Part shown: in pieces, positions 63,486-64,000 of the stretch
How the letters are laid out: each line of letters starts with the position of its first letter
Position numbering within the stretch: the stretch's first letter is position 1
Assembly (NCBI GenBank): GCA_963995525.1
Contig: OZ023206.1
Span: forward strand, 27,892,960-27,956,959
DNA: 64,000 bases
Source of the DNA: Escarpia spicata
Taxonomy: Eukaryota > Annelida > Polychaeta > Sabellida > Siboglinidae
Reading direction: 5' to 3'
Made by a program: the position numbers and the translations under genes
Notes under the pieces: generated by a model
What the model saw: the letters and a program-made list of their open reading frames with translations, nothing else
Told to the model about the DNA's origin: nothing
Database searches by the model: none

Positions 63486-63640
63486 ACAAAATACACCAGA
63501 CGCACACCTCCCGAGGCTTCTGTATCACAGCGTATCTGTAAATCTTACTGCACGATGGTCTAAAAATGTAGAGCTATGGACAGTGTATATGTCTATGGTA
63601 TAACACATGTAAAAATTGTAATAAATGTGTGCTTCGTTGA
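63486..63640 (+). other. CFAP43 3'UTR
   Basis: Short 3'UTR of about 150 nt up to the poly(A) signal region. No conserved element recognised. Confidence 0.6.
63620..63625 (+). terminator. CFAP43 poly(A) signal
   Basis: Canonical AATAAA 135 nt after the stop codon, followed by a GT-rich stretch (TGTGTGCTTCGTTG), the usual downstream element. Confidence 0.75.
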
Positions 63641-64000
63641 ATGACAGACACAACATGTGTATCGGTGCAACAACATTGCACATAATTTTTGTTTGCGTTA
63701 TGTTAATTGCCAGTGAGTTAACTAAAATGAATTAACTTTCAGAGACCACATTGTTTGTGGGTTATAAGTCGTTGTTGTTTAACCAGCAGATGCAGTAAAC
63801 ATGAAACATGTTGCACATTAGCTTAAATACAAAGACACTGTAATTAGTTGTTATCACTTCATCTTGTATTCCTTCTTTTCATGCAAAAGTAACAGAATAT
63901 TTACTCGGCCACAACATGTTAATGTGATTTCCATATGCGTGTTGTGAGGTGTGAAATTATTTCTTACACAAATGACACATAATGTCAGTAACCGATGTTG
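63641..64000. other. Downstream flank
   Basis: AT-rich; no gene or element recognised. Confidence 0.5.

Larger units (their letters stand above)
59747..60942. other. Intron 33
   Basis: Contains the LINE 3'UTR-like repeat at 60440-60900 with its internal GT run. Frames at 59967-60445 have no recognised motif. Confidence 0.45.

Overview
The window is nuclear DNA of a multicellular animal. It carries one large, apparently complete intron-rich gene on the plus strand, with 36 coding exons from 699 to 63485. Read in order, with canonical GT..AG junctions and consistent phases, they give a protein of about 1726 residues. I recognise it as CFAP43 (FAP43, formerly WDR96), a ciliary protein with N-terminal WD repeats and a long C-terminal coiled coil. 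No other protein-coding host gene is visible. The introns are packed with tRNA-derived SINEs, LINE 3' ends, a DIRS-like RNase H fragment, a Penelope-like RT fragment, a 4.5-kb Ty3/Gypsy element, foldback elements and minisatellites. This suggests a marine invertebrate, possibly a lophotrochozoan or an invertebrate deuterostome. The sequence alone does not fix the species.

Layout. 1-698: upstream region with a LINE fragment and the promoter, including an X-box-like site (601-613), followed by a CpG-rich stretch in early intron 1. 699-29049: exons 1-14. Exons 1-13 make up the WD-repeat half; exon 14 opens the coiled-coil half. Intron 4 holds a 2.4-kb array of a 39-bp unit, intron 5 a cluster of DNA-transposon-like repeats, and intron 11 a 1.9-kb inverted repeat. 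30093-46427: exons 15-23, with a Gypsy element inserted in a small minisatellite in intron 16 and a foldback element 11 nt past the exon 19 donor. 47722-63485: exons 24-36, including two arrays of the same 46-bp unit (introns 24 and 30). 63486-64000: 3'UTR with AATAAA at 63620, then flank.

The most unusual structure is at exon 30. A 46-bp tandem repeat has a unit made of the last 31 nt of the exon plus the first 15 nt of intron 30, including the 5' splice site. About 45 further copies follow, most keeping AAGTGAGT, so the real donor is followed by dozens of decoy donors. A second array of the same unit lies in intron 24. A possible alternative terminal exon, in phase with exon 29 and followed by AATAAA, lies in intron 29. 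Exon 24 is squeezed between a GT/GC repeat, where its polypyrimidine tract should be, and a pyrimidine-rich 76-bp array just past its donor.

All product calls rest on motifs and on remembered family sequence. No database search was possible. Exon junctions were placed by hand from splice consensus, phase and protein continuity.
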